A stretch of DNA of 64,000 nucleotides from Rosettibacter firmus (GTDB lineage Bacteria > Bacteroidota > Ignavibacteria > Ignavibacteriales > Melioribacteraceae): assembly GCF_036860695.1 (NCBI RefSeq), contig NZ_JAYKGJ010000001.1, positions 248,001 to 312,000 on the forward strand. Direction: 5' to 3'. The notes below the pieces were generated by a model, which was given only the letters and a program-made list of their open reading frames with translations, was not told the origin of the DNA and made no database searches. This document shows, in pieces, positions 37,520 to 46,858 of this stretch. Position 1 is the stretch's first letter. Each line of letters begins with the position of its first letter. The position numbers and the translations under genes are program-made.

Positions 37520-37804
37520 TCACTTTTTTTTGAACATTTTTAACATTCTGTCGGTAACTAAAAAACCACCGACAACATTTATTGTAGCAAAAATCATTGC
37601 TATTAATCCAAGAATTGTGCTTATAGTAAATTCGTGCAAACCTGCACTTAAAATAGCACCAACAATAGTAATTCCAGAAATTGCATTTGAACCAGACATT
37701 AATGGAGTATGTAATGTTGGGGGTACTTTTGTTATTAATTCAAAACCAACAAAAATGGCAAGTACAAATACATAGATTAACATTAAGATTCCTATACCTT
37801 CCAT
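37520..37804 (-). CDS. pntA2: NAD(P) transhydrogenase subunit alpha part 2 (membrane domain)
   Basis: 94 residues with three to four hydrophobic segments; VPPTLHTPLMSGSNAISGITIVGA is the characteristic transmembrane signature of PntA domain II (here shown in part). It supplies the helices that join the NAD domain to PntB. Twenty bases after pntA1 and 8 before pntB, all on one strand. Confidence 0.95.
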   Translation of the reverse strand: MEGIGILMLIYVFVLAIFVGFELITKVPPTLHTPLMSGSNAISGITIVGAILSAGLHEFTISTILGLIAMIFATINVVGGFLVTDRMLKMFKKK

Positions 37805-37824
37805 TTATTACCTCTTTTTATTTT

Positions 37825-38973
37825 TCAATTTTGTAAAAGTGCTTTTGTTTTTTCGTGGACTACTTTTCCATCTTTCACTATTGTTGCACCACCTATTATC
37901 TCATCATCCATGTTGTGAATAAAATTTCCATCTTTACTTGAATAATCAATCAGATTCAATAAATTTCTTGCATACATTTCACTTGCATGATATGGAACTA
38001 AACTGGGCAAATTAGGTTCTCCAATAATTGTTACATTATATTTTTCTACAACTTTACCTTTTTCACTCAACTCACAATTACCACCAAACTCCACTGCCAT
38101 ATCAAGAATTACTGAACCTGGTCTCATATTTTTAACCATTTCTTCAGTAACAAGAATTGGAGCTTTTTTACCTGGAATTAAAGCAGTAGTAATTACAATA
38201 TCTGCTTCTGTAATATGTTTGAAAATCAATTCTTTTTGTTTTCTTAAAAATTCTTCTGATTGTTCTTTAGCATAACCAGATGCATCCTGCATCGATTCAT
38301 CAGTTGGGACTTCAATAAATTTACCACCCAAACTTTGTACTTCTTCTTTTACTTGAGGACGAACATCAGATACTTCAACAACAGCCCCTAATCTTTTTGC
38401 AGTACCAAGTGCAGAAAGTCCAGCCACCCCTGCTCCCATAATGACAACTTTAGCTGGCGAAATTGTGCCTGCAGCAGTCATCATCATCGGGAAAATTTTA
38501 TGAAGGTAATTTGCAGCTAATATTACACTTTTATAACCTGCTATATTTGCCTGTGAACTTAAAGCATCCATTCTTTGTGCAAGTGTAGTTCTGGGAATTG
38601 CATCCATCGATATAACATCAACTCCTAAATCAGCTGCTTTTTTTGCAACATCGGGATAATGAAGTGAATAGAAAAATGAAATTAATAATTTACCTTTACC
38701 AATTAATTCAAGTTCATGTTTCCCTTTAGCAGGATGAATTATTGGTCTTTGAACTTTCAAAACTATATTAGCATTTTGATACAGTTCTTCAACATCATTT
38801 ATGATTTTTGCTCCTGCATTTAAATATTTTTCATCTGGGAAACCTGCTTTAAGACCAGCATTTTTTTCTACTCGTACTTCAAAACCCTTTTTTATTAATT
38901 TTGATACAACATCGGGGACAATTGCAACTCTATTTTCCCCTTCCATAATTTCTTTTGGAACTGCTATTATCAC
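37825..38973 (-). CDS. pntA1: NAD(P) transhydrogenase subunit alpha part 1 (NAD-binding)
   Basis: 382 residues. It begins at a GTG (38971-38973) with AGGAGA six bases upstream; MIIAVPKEIMEGENRVAIVPD is typical. The NAD domain has VVIMGAGVAGLSALGTAKRLGAVVEVSDVRP and the mobile-loop region with QDASGYAKE. The domain is homologous to alanine dehydrogenase but the C-terminus and operon context settle PntA. First gene of the pnt operon, divergent from the propeller kinase. Confidence 0.96.
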   Translation of the reverse strand: MIIAVPKEIMEGENRVAIVPDVVSKLIKKGFEVRVEKNAGLKAGFPDEKYLNAGAKIINDVEELYQNANIVLKVQRPIIHPAKGKHELELIGKGKLLISFFYSLHYPDVAKKAADLGVDVISMDAIPRTTLAQRMDALSSQANIAGYKSVILAANYLHKIFPMMMTAAGTISPAKVVIMGAGVAGLSALGTAKRLGAVVEVSDVRPQVKEEVQSLGGKFIEVPTDESMQDASGYAKEQSEEFLRKQKELIFKHITEADIVITTALIPGKKAPILVTEEMVKNMRPGSVILDMAVEFGGNCELSEKGKVVEKYNVTIIGEPNLPSLVPYHASEMYARNLLNLIDYSSKDGNFIHNMDDEIIGGATIVKDGKVVHEKTKALLQN

Positions 38974-39189
38974 TACTATCTCCTATTAATTTTTATTTTC
39001 AGTTATAAAACTTAAGAATTATCATTTTTATTTACTAATTAATTTTAATAATCACATAGTTATAATTTTATAAAGCACTTAAAATATTATCCACCTGATA
39101 TTAAAATTATCTATTTTTATAACGATTATACATTGAGTATGATTTTTTTAATAAATAATTTACTTTTAAACAAATTTATTCTAAGAATT

Positions 39190-42100
39190 ATGAAAAATTT
39201 AAATAGAGCACACCTTATAATCATAATATATCTTAGTTTTTTTATAAACAACTATTCACAGGAACTTAGATTTGAAATAATTAATTCAGATAAGGGACTA
39301 TCTCAAAACACCGTACTTTCTATTTATCAAGATAGTAGAGATTTCCTCTGGTTTGGCACATATGATGGATTAAATCGTTACGATGGTTACTCCTTTAAAG
39401 TTTATAAGCCAATAGAAAATAATCCAAGAAGTATAAAAGGACAATCTTTTCGATCTATTATCGAAGATCGAGATGGTAACTTATGGATTACATCACTTGG
39501 TGAAGGACTAAATAGATATAATAGACTAACAGACGATTTTACTAACTTTCGTCACGATCCTAAAAATAAAAATTCCATTATATCAAACAGAGTAAGAGTT
39601 TTACACATAGATAAAAAAAATAGATTCTGGATAGGAACAGAAGAAGGTTTATGTAGATATGATTTCAAAAAAAATATTTTTATCTCTTATACAGATATTT
39701 TTAATAACGAGAATTTAAGTAACTCAAAATATATAACATCAATCTGTGAAGATTCATCAGGATTTTTATGGATTGGTACTATAAATGGTTTAATTAAATT
39801 CAATCCAGAAACAAATAATTATAAATATTATAATAATGTTCCCAACGATCCTTTCAGCATAAGTGGAAGTTACATAGGTAAAGTTTATGTTGATAAGAGT
39901 AACACATTATGGGTTGGTACTGCTGTCTGCTTACATAAATACGATAGAAAAAATGATCGATTTATCAGGTATGAAAATCCATTAATAATTAATAGCAAAG
40001 ATAAAACAATAACTGACATTCTTGAAGATAGATACGGAGATTTATGGATTACAACTTTATTAGACGGGCTACAAAAATTTGATAGAAAAAAGGAAAAATT
40101 TTCTGTTTATAAACACGATTCATCAAATCCAGAAAGCATTGGCAGTAATATTTTATTTTCATTATATGAAGATAGAACTGGAATATTATGGATAGGAACT
40201 GAAGGAGCTGGTGTAAATAAATTAAATAGGAACAGATCTAAATTTATTTATTACTGCAATATACCATTCAATAAAGAAAGTTTAAGTAATAACAAAGTCT
40301 ATTCTATTATCGAAGATAAATCAGGAATAATATGGATTGGTACATTTGGTGGTGGACTCAATAGATTTGACCCAAACTCAAAAGATAAAAAATTCATTCA
40401 CTACAATTTTAATCCCTATAATCAAAACTCATTAGTTGATGATAGAATTAGAACTATGTTTGAAGACAATGAAGGAAATTTGTGGATTGGGACTGAATAT
40501 GGTTTATCAAAATTTAATCCTCAAAAAAATCAATTTACTAATTTTATTAGTGATGGCTCGGCAAATAAACTAAGTAATAATATTATTTTTTCAATCTATC
40601 AAATTAAATCTGGTGAAATATTAATAGGTACTTTTGGTGGTGGTCTAAATATCTATAACAAAAAAAATAATACTTTTACAAGTTACAGGCATAACCCAGA
40701 AGATCCTAAAAGTATAAGTAGTGATAATATATGGTGTATTTTTCAGGATAGTAAAGGAAACATCTGGATTGGTACTGATGATGGTGGATTGAACAGATTT
40801 GATATCAAGAAAAAAGAATTTTATCATTATACGCACAATCCAGACGACAATAATAGTCTAAGTACTAATAAAGTTCTTAATATAATGGAAGATAGTAAAG
40901 GGAATTTATGGATTGGGACTATCCAGGGAATTAATAAACTTACATTTAAAAATAATAAACCTGAATTCACATCTTACACAATGAAAAATGGCTTACCTGA
41001 TAATAATATTCAAGCAGTTCTTGAAGATAATAAAGGTTATTTGTGGATTAGTACAAATAAAGGCATTTCAAAATTCGACCCTGAAAAGATTAGATTTTTT
41101 AATTATGATGTGAGTGATGGATTACAAAGTTACGAATTTTATGTGAGAGCATGTGCTAAAAGGAAAAAAACTGGAGAATTATTATTTGGTGGGAATAAAG
41201 GATTTAATATTTTTCATCCAGATAGTATTGAAGAAGATAAAGTTATACCAAAAGTTTGGATCACTGAATTTTTATTATTTAATACACCTGTTAAGATAGG
41301 TGAAAAAATTGATAATAAAATTATTCTTAATAAAAATATTACAGAAACAAAAGAAATAATTCTTTCTTACAAAAATAATATCATCACATTTCGTTTTGCT
41401 GCATTACATTTTGCAAAACCAGAAAAAAATTCATATGCCTATATAATGGAAGGATTAGAAAGCAACTGGAATTATGTAGGTAATCAACATGTTGCAAATT
41501 ATGCTCATATTCCACCTGGGAGATATATTTTCAAAGTTATAGCTTCTAATCCAGATGGAGTATGGAATGAAAAAGGTATTAGCATTAAATTAATTATTAC
41601 TCCTCCCTTTTATCAAACTCTTTTATTTAGAATATTATCATTTATTACTACTATATCTTTAATTTACTATGCATATAAAAGAAAAATAAAATCTATTAAA
41701 AAGCATGAAGCAGAACTGGAAATACTTGTTAAAGAAAAAACAGAGCTAAATACTAAATTATCTCAAGAAATTGAAGAAAGAAAAAAGATTGAACAGGAAT
41801 TAATAGCAGCAAAAGACAAAGCAGAAGCATCAGAAAAATTAAAATCAGAATTCTTAGCTCAAATGTCACACGAAATTAGATCTCCCATACACACAATATT
41901 AAATTTTACAGAATTAATTAAAGAACAATTAAATAATTCAGAAAATGTAATAATAAAAGAAAGTTTTAATTCAATAGAAAAAGCTGGCGATAGAATTGTA
42001 AGAACAATTGACTTAATCTTAAATATGTCTGAAATTCAAGCAGGGACTTATGAATGTATTTATAAAGAAATTGATCTGAATGAAAATATTTTAAAGAGAT

Positions 42101-42525
42101 TATACCCGGAATTTTTATATAAAGCCAAAAAGAAAAACTTAGATTTAATTTTAGAAATAAAAAAAGAAGAACTAAAAGTTTTAGTAGATGAATATTCTGC
42201 CACACAAATATTTGTTAATCTAATTGATAATGCCATTAAATACACATTTGAAGGAAAAGTTGAAATCATATCGTTCTTAACAGAAAATAATAAGGCTGCT
42301 GTTAAAATTTCTGATACAGGAATTGGAATCTCAGAAGAATTTTTACCAAAACTTTTCACAGCATTTTTTCAGGAGCAACGAGGTTACACAAGAGCATTCG
42401 AAGGAAATGGACTTGGATTGGCTCTTGTAAAAAAATATTGTGAATTAAATAATGCAGAGATTTTTGTAGAAAGTAAAAAGAATGTTGGTTCTACTTTTAC
42501 TGTAATTTTTAATAACACATTATAA
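39190..42525 (+). CDS. Propeller-type sensor histidine kinase (Reg_prop - Y_Y_Y - HisKA - HATPase)
   Basis: 1111 residues from the ATG at 39190, chosen because a signal peptide begins there; the frame extends upstream to a TTG at 39133. About fourteen regulator-propeller repeats (type GNLWIGTxxGLNRF) make two seven-bladed propellers, then a Y_Y_Y domain (YMEGLESNWNYV, PPGRYIFKVIASN), one membrane helix (LLFRILSFITTISLIYYAY), a coiled coil, HisKA with phospho-acceptor His in MSHEIRSP, and HATPase with NLIDNAIKYT, DTGIGI and GNGLGLALVK. Unlike hybrid two-component systems of Bacteroides there is no receiver or AraC domain. The periplasmic part likely senses a ligand such as a glycan; the partner regulator is unknown. 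Confidence 0.92.
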   Translation: MKNLNRAHLIIIIYLSFFINNYSQELRFEIINSDKGLSQNTVLSIYQDSRDFLWFGTYDGLNRYDGYSFKVYKPIENNPRSIKGQSFRSIIEDRDGNLWITSLGEGLNRYNRLTDDFTNFRHDPKNKNSIISNRVRVLHIDKKNRFWIGTEEGLCRYDFKKNIFISYTDIFNNENLSNSKYITSICEDSSGFLWIGTINGLIKFNPETNNYKYYNNVPNDPFSISGSYIGKVYVDKSNTLWVGTAVCLHKYDRKNDRFIRYENPLIINSKDKTITDILEDRYGDLWITTLLDGLQKFDRKKEKFSVYKHDSSNPESIGSNILFSLYEDRTGILWIGTEGAGVNKLNRNRSKFIYYCNIPFNKESLSNNKVYSIIEDKSGIIWIGTFGGGLNRFDPNSKDKKFIHYNFNPYNQNSLVDDRIRTMFEDNEGNLWIGTEYGLSKFNPQKNQFTNFISDGSANKLSNNIIFSIYQIKSGEILIGTFGGGLNIYNKKNNTFTSYRHNPEDPKSISSDNIWCIFQDSKGNIWIGTDDGGLNRFDIKKKEFYHYTHNPDDNNSLSTNKVLNIMEDSKGNLWIGTIQGINKLTFKNNKPEFTSYTMKNGLPDNNIQAVLEDNKGYLWISTNKGISKFDPEKIRFFNYDVSDGLQSYEFYVRACAKRKKTGELLFGGNKGFNIFHPDSIEEDKVIPKVWITEFLLFNTPVKIGEKIDNKIILNKNITETKEIILSYKNNIITFRFAALHFAKPEKNSYAYIMEGLESNWNYVGNQHVANYAHIPPGRYIFKVIASNPDGVWNEKGISIKLIITPPFYQTLLFRILSFITTISLIYYAYKRKIKSIKKHEAELEILVKEKTELNTKLSQEIEERKKIEQELIAAKDKAEASEKLKSEFLAQMSHEIRSPIHTILNFTELIKEQLNNSENVIIKESFNSIEKAGDRIVRTIDLILNMSEIQAGTYECIYKEIDLNENILKRLYPEFLYKAKKKNLDLILEIKKEELKVLVDEYSATQIFVNLIDNAIKYTFEGKVEIISFLTENNKAAVKISDTGIGISEEFLPKLFTAFFQEQRGYTRAFEGNGLGLALVKKYCELNNAEIFVESKKNVGSTFTVIFNNTL

Positions 42526-42527
42526 AA

Positions 42528-42573
42528 AAAGCTGCAACAATTCTAACAAATATTATAAAATTGATGCAGCTTT
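42528..42573. terminator. Terminator shared by the propeller kinase and the L21/L27 operon
   Basis: AAAGCTGCA (42528-42536) pairs with TGCAGCTTT (42565-42573), extendable past one A-A mismatch by three more pairs; loop about 20 bases. On the minus strand it is followed by TTTTATAATG, serving rpmA; on the plus strand the tail is weak. Confidence 0.6.
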
Positions 42574-42594
42574 ATAAAAGATTAATTTAATTTT

Positions 42595-42855
42595 TCAGGA
42601 TAGAGATTCTAATACACTTACATATTTTCTATTATTTCTCTTTCTCTCAAATTTTACGTATCCATCTATAAGTGCAAACAAAGAATGATCGCTAGCCAAT
42701 CTCACATTTTTACCGGGATGAAAATTTGTTCCCTTTTGACGAACCAAAATTGAACCAGCAGTTACTTTCTGTCCACCAAAAGCTTTCACACCTAAATATT
42801 GTGGATTACTATCTCTTCCATTTCTCGATGAACCCTGACCTTTTTTATGAGCCAT
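42595..42855 (-). CDS. rpmA: 50S ribosomal protein L27
   Basis: 86 residues, full length. [20 protein letters not shown] and [20 protein letters not shown] are diagnostic for L27; the N-terminal tail that reaches the peptidyl-transferase centre is intact, starting at Ala2 with no extra cleaved extension as found in Firmicutes. It follows rplU by 15 bp. Confidence 0.99.
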   Translation of the reverse strand: MAHKKGQGSSRNGRDSNPQYLGVKAFGGQKVTAGSILVRQKGTNFHPGKNVRLASDHSLFALIDGYVKFERKRNNRKYVSVLESLS

Positions 42856-42870
42856 ATTAACCTCCTGTTT

Positions 42871-43179
42871 CTATGCAATCTTTGTTATTTCGATTCTGGT
42901 CAATTGTTGTCTATGACCTCTTTTACGTTTGTAAGAGATTCTTCTTTTTTTCTTAAATACAATAATTTTATCATCTTTTAAATGTTCTAATACTTTAGCA
43001 TGAACCTTAACATCTTTGAGTGTTGGAGTACCAATTTTAGTTTCGCCATCATTATTTACCATTAAAACTTCATCAAAGATGATTTCGGAATTTGGTTCTA
43101 CATGTAATCTGGGTACATAATACTTCTGATTCTCTCTTACAATAAACTGTTGTCCAGCAATATTTACAACAGCAAACAT
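42871..43179 (-). CDS. rplU: 50S ribosomal protein L21
   Basis: 102 residues, standard length. MFAVVNIAGQQFIVRENQKY, VLMVNNDGETKIGTP and the C-terminal KKRRISYKRKRGHRQQLTRI RNA-binding segment identify L21. A GGAGGT site precedes the ATG. First gene of rplU-rpmA, with a clear promoter 25-60 bp upstream. Confidence 0.99.
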   Translation of the reverse strand: MFAVVNIAGQQFIVRENQKYYVPRLHVEPNSEIIFDEVLMVNNDGETKIGTPTLKDVKVHAKVLEHLKDDKIIVFKKKRRISYKRKRGHRQQLTRIEITKIA

Positions 43180-43209
43180 TATACCTCCAATTAATCAAAT
43201 TTTGAGTTA

Positions 43210-43241
43210 CAAATATAAAAATTGATAATCCATTAAGTCAA
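43210..43241 (-). promoter_or_regulatory. Promoter of rplU-rpmA
   Basis: On the minus strand TTGACT (43236-43241), 18 bp, TATATT (43212-43217), with TATATTTG matching the Bacteroidota TAnnTTTG element exactly. Predicted leader about 25 bases before the rplU ATG. Confidence 0.65.
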
Positions 43242-43320
43242 TTTCATTATTACACATTTATAAATAAATTAAATTATAAAACTTATAGGAAAATTATTTC
43301 TACTTTAATTTATTAAAATA

Positions 43321-43349
43321 AAAATGGGTGATTTTTTATCACCCATTTT
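43321..43349 (-). terminator. Terminator after tRNA-Phe
   Basis: A perfect 12-bp stem (AAAATGGGTGAT at 43321-43332 with its complement at 43338-43349) and a 5-base loop, 4 bp past the tRNA 3' end on the minus strand, followed by TTATTTTAAT. Confidence 0.85.
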
Positions 43350-43353
43350 ATTG

Positions 43354-43426
43354 TGGGCAGAGACGGAATCGAACCGCCGACACAAGGATTTTCAGTCCTT
43401 TGCTCTACCGACTGAGCTATCTGCCC
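43354..43426 (-). tRNA. tRNA-Phe (GAA)
   Basis: Reading the minus strand gives a 73-base cloverleaf: acceptor GGGCAGA pairing with TCTGCCC, D-arm GCTC...GAGC, anticodon stem-loop GGACT-GAAAA-TCC with anticodon GAA, and T-arm GGCGGTTCGATTCCGTC. Discriminator A; the 3' CCA is not encoded. Standing alone with its own promoter and terminator. Confidence 0.97.
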
Positions 43427-43450
43427 AACACAATTTCAAATTTTGTGGCT

Positions 43451-43482
43451 CAAATCTATAGAAAAAGAGATTAATTTTCAAA
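43451..43482 (-). promoter_or_regulatory. Promoter of tRNA-Phe
   Basis: On the minus strand TTTG (43479-43482), 20 bp, TAGATTTG (43451-43458): an exact TTTG / TAnnTTTG pair of the Bacteroidota primary sigma factor type, about 20 bp before the tRNA. Confidence 0.6.
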
Positions 43483-43560
43483 AAAAATTTCATATGAAAA
43501 TGGTTAATAAATTTTACCACAAATTATTGTTTTCTTCATAAATAATTATCAAAAAAAATT

Positions 43561-44493
43561 TCACATTATCAGTACCATTATGGCTTTTTGAACATGGAGT
43601 CGATTTTCAGCTTCGTCAAACACTATAGAATTTGGAGAGTCTATTATTTCATCAATTACTTCTTCGCCTCTATGTGCTGGTAAACAATGCATAAATAAGT
43701 AATCATCTTTTGCATGCTTTATTAATTCTAAATTTACCTGATAATTTTTAAATACTTTTCTTCTTTCTTCGGCTTCTTTTTCCTGTCCCATACTTGCCCA
43801 GACATCTGTATATACTACATCTGCATTTTTAACTGCTTCAAATGGATCATTAATTATTTCAACTTTACTTCCCATATATTTTGCTATTTCAATTGCATTA
43901 TCGACGATTTCTTTTTTAGGTTCATATCCTTTTGGTGATGCAACAACAATATCCATCCCTACTTTTGAGCATCCATGTAGTAAACTATGTGCAACATTAT
44001 TTCCATCACCAATATATGCTAATTTAAGTCCCTGAAGCTTATTTCTTTTTTCTAAAATTGTAAATAAGTCCGATAGCACCTGGCAAGGATGAAGTAAATC
44101 TGTTAAGCCATTAATTACGGGAATAGTAGCATATTTAGCTAAATCTATAACATCCTGATGAGAAAAAGTTCTAATCATAATACCATCTAAATATCTAGAA
44201 AGTACTTTAGCTGTGTCATGAATATTTTCGCTTTTGCCAAGTTGCAAATCATTTTGATTAAAATACATTCCATAACCACCTAATTGATAAATACCTGTCT
44301 CGAAAGAGATTCTTGTTCTTGTAGATGGTTTAGAAAAAATCATTCCTAAAGTTTTTCCTTTTAAATAATGATGTTCTTCACCAGTATAAAGTTTTCTTTT
44401 TAGAGATTTGGCAACATCAAAAATTTCATAAATTTCTTCTAAGGAAAGATCTGCAATTGAAATCAAATCTTTCCCTTTCATATTTACTGCCAT
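43561..44493 (-). CDS. argF: Ornithine carbamoyltransferase
   Basis: 310 residues. Carbamoyl-phosphate loop SKPSTRTR with Ser57-Thr58-Arg59-Thr60, MIRTFSHQDV, HPCQVLSDL, the ornithine-site YTDVWASMGQE and catalytic FMHCLPAHRGEEV are all present, so ornithine rather than acetylornithine is the likely acceptor. GGAG precedes the ATG. It is the last gene of glmS - COG2403-type GTPase - arcC - argF, 85 bp after arcC. With carbamate kinase next to it the pair could run in the catabolic direction (citrulline to carbamoyl phosphate to ATP) or supply citrulline for arginine synthesis; no arginine deiminase is in the window. Confidence 0.95.
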   Translation of the reverse strand: MAVNMKGKDLISIADLSLEEIYEIFDVAKSLKRKLYTGEEHHYLKGKTLGMIFSKPSTRTRISFETGIYQLGGYGMYFNQNDLQLGKSENIHDTAKVLSRYLDGIMIRTFSHQDVIDLAKYATIPVINGLTDLLHPCQVLSDLFTILEKRNKLQGLKLAYIGDGNNVAHSLLHGCSKVGMDIVVASPKGYEPKKEIVDNAIEIAKYMGSKVEIINDPFEAVKNADVVYTDVWASMGQEKEAEERRKVFKNYQVNLELIKHAKDDYLFMHCLPAHRGEEVIDEIIDSPNSIVFDEAENRLHVQKAIMVLIM

Positions 44494-44578
44494 TTTATTA
44501 ACTCCATTTATTGAAGTGATTATTTTAATTGTGTGTTAATAAAATTATAACTGAAAATTTTATAAACGAAAATAAAAA

Positions 44579-45526
44579 TTATTCCAGAGTAATTCTTGTA
44601 CCACAATTTTCTTTTTCAATTTCTTCTTCGTTTGTTATAATTGCTTCTTTACCACCACCTTCAAGGAATTCGATTGCTGCTAAAATTTTTGGTCCCATAC
44701 TACCAGGAGGGAATTCACCCATTTCATAATATTTTTTTGCCTCTGAAACAGTTAATTTATCCAGTGCAATTTGATTTGGTTTTTTATAATTGAGATAGAC
44801 CTTTGGCACATCTGTAATTATATAAAATCTATCAGCTTGAATTTCTTTTGCGAGAAATGCTGATGCAAGATCTTTATCAATAACAGCTTCAATTGCTTCA
44901 AGATATTTTGTATCCTTATGCCAGTAAACTGGAATTCCACCACCACCAACAGCTATAACTATATGACCTTTTTTAACCATATCTTTAATTACTTTTTTAT
45001 TCATAACATCAATTGGTTTAGGAGAAGGAACAACTCTTCTCCAACCTCTTTTGCCAGGATCTTCTTTAAAAACCCATCCATTTGTTTTTGCAAGTAAATC
45101 AGCTTCTTCTTTTAGATAAAATCTACCGATAGGTTTAGTTGGATTTTGAAAAGCTGGATCGTTAATATCGATTAAAACCTGTGTAATTATTGCAAGAACA
45201 TTTCTTCTTAAGTTTGTTTTACTTAAAGCATTTCTCATCTGGCGTTCTATCATATAACCAATTCCACCTTGAGAATCGGCTACACAAATATCAAGAGGCA
45301 TTTTAGGAATATTATAGAGATTATACCCTGCTTCATTTCTTAAAAGAATATTTCCTACTTGAGGACCATTTCCGTGAGTGATTACAAGATTATATCCAAG
45401 TCTTAACAAACCAATTAATTTTTTGCAGGTTTCAAGAGTGTGAGCTTCTTGTTGTTCAATAGTACCGATTTCATTACTTCTTAAAAGAGCATTGCCACCT
45501 AAGGCAACCACAGCAATTTTTTTCAT
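44579..45526 (-). CDS. arcC: Carbamate kinase
   Basis: 315 residues, normal length. Amino-acid-kinase fold with VVALGGNALLRSNEIGT at the N-terminus, VITHGNGPQVGNILLRNE, VIAVGGGGIPV, EAVIDKDLASAFLAKEI and GSMGPKILAAIEFLEGGGKEAIIT. It transfers phosphate between carbamoyl phosphate and ADP. The ATG overlaps the stop of the preceding GTPase gene by four bases (ATGA), so translation is coupled. Confidence 0.97.
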   Translation of the reverse strand: MKKIAVVALGGNALLRSNEIGTIEQQEAHTLETCKKLIGLLRLGYNLVITHGNGPQVGNILLRNEAGYNLYNIPKMPLDICVADSQGGIGYMIERQMRNALSKTNLRRNVLAIITQVLIDINDPAFQNPTKPIGRFYLKEEADLLAKTNGWVFKEDPGKRGWRRVVPSPKPIDVMNKKVIKDMVKKGHIVIAVGGGGIPVYWHKDTKYLEAIEAVIDKDLASAFLAKEIQADRFYIITDVPKVYLNYKKPNQIALDKLTVSEAKKYYEMGEFPPGSMGPKILAAIEFLEGGGKEAIITNEEEIEKENCGTRITLE

Positions 45527-46842
45527 AAAATGCCTTTTTGTTTCAGTACACTTTCTAATGTATTTTCACCAATTTCTTGCAATTCATACATTACACGAGT
45601 AGTAGGTTTATTAATTTTTAATATTCTTCCTAAATCGATAGGAGTACCAATAACAACAGCATCGCAATCTGTACGATTGATAGTTTCTTCTAAATCTTTT
45701 ATCTGTTGTTCACCATATCCCATTGCTGGAAGAAGAATCCCGATGTTCGGATATTTTTTATAAGTCTCAGCAATTGATTTAACAGTGTAAGGTCGAGGAT
45801 CAACAATTTCTTTTGCATTTAGTTTTTTTGCTATAACTGTTCCAGCTCCATATTTCATTTCACCATGAGTTAATGTTGGTCCATCTTCCACTATTAGAAC
45901 TCTTTTTCCAGTTATCAATTCTGGTTTATCAACAGTAATTGGTGAATTTGCTTCGATGATTATTGCTTTAGGATTTACAAGATGAATATTATTTCTTACC
46001 GTTTCAATTCCTTCTTTTGTAGCGGAATCAATTTTATTTATAATTACTGCATCGGCAATACGTAAGCAAGTATTTCCGGGATAATAATGTAATTCGTGAC
46101 CGGGGCGATGAGGATCTGTAACAGTAAAAGTTAAATCCGATTTGAAAAATGGCATATCATTATTACCACCATCCCATAAAATAATATCAGCTTCTTTTTC
46201 AGCTTCTCTTAATATAGCTTCGTAATCAACACCAGCATAAATAATACCACCTCTGGCAATATGAGGTTCATATTCTTCCCGCTCTTCGATTGTACAATTA
46301 TATTTATCAAGGTCTGAATAACTTGCAAATCTCTGAATTCTCTGTTTTACTAAATCACCATAAGGCATTGGATGACGTACAGCAACAACTTTTTTCCCTG
46401 CTTCAGTAAGTATCTTAACAATTTTTCTTGATGTTTGAGATTTGCCACATCCAGTTCTTACAGCTAAAACAGAAATTACTGGTTTAGTGCTTTTTATAAT
46501 TGTTTCATTCATTCCCATTAATCTAAATGAAGCTCCTGCAGCATTAACAATTGAAGCTTTAGTCATAACATAATCGAAAGGAACATCTGAGTATGCAAAA
46601 ACAACTTCTTCAACTTTGTATTTTTGAATTAATTCTACCAATTCAGATTCTTCATAAATTTTAATTCCATCTGGATAAAGATTTCCAGCTAATTCTGGGG
46701 GATAAATTCTTCCATCAATATTTGGAATTTGAGTAGCTGTAAAAGCAACTACTTCGTAATTATTATTATTTCTGAAATAGACATTAAAATTATGAAAATC
46801 TCGTCCTGCAGCACCCATAATAAGGACTTTTCTGCGTGCCAT
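45523..46842 (-). CDS. COG2403-type GTPase / cyclic 2,3-diphosphoglycerate synthetase-like protein
   Basis: 439 residues. An N-terminal Rossmann-like part (VLIMGAAGRDFHNFNVYFRN) is followed by a P-loop AVRTGCGKSQTSRKI near residues 148-162, DIILWDGGNNDMPF, NKIDSATKEG and VEDGPTLTHGEMKYGAG. This arrangement is that of the COG2403 predicted GTPase family, whose archaeal relatives include cyclic 2,3-diphosphoglycerate synthetase. Its function in bacteria is unproven. Four-base overlap with arcC and 16 bp from glmS indicate one operon; in my recollection the family often neighbours carbamate kinase and carbamoyltransferase genes, so a role tied to carbamoyl phosphate is plausible. Confidence 0.75.
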   Translation of the reverse strand: MARRKVLIMGAAGRDFHNFNVYFRNNNNYEVVAFTATQIPNIDGRIYPPELAGNLYPDGIKIYEESELVELIQKYKVEEVVFAYSDVPFDYVMTKASIVNAAGASFRLMGMNETIIKSTKPVISVLAVRTGCGKSQTSRKIVKILTEAGKKVVAVRHPMPYGDLVKQRIQRFASYSDLDKYNCTIEEREEYEPHIARGGIIYAGVDYEAILREAEKEADIILWDGGNNDMPFFKSDLTFTVTDPHRPGHELHYYPGNTCLRIADAVIINKIDSATKEGIETVRNNIHLVNPKAIIIEANSPITVDKPELITGKRVLIVEDGPTLTHGEMKYGAGTVIAKKLNAKEIVDPRPYTVKSIAETYKKYPNIGILLPAMGYGEQQIKDLEETINRTDCDAVVIGTPIDLGRILKINKPTTRVMYELQEIGENTLESVLKQKGIL

Positions 46843-46858
46843 AATTACCTCATTTTTT

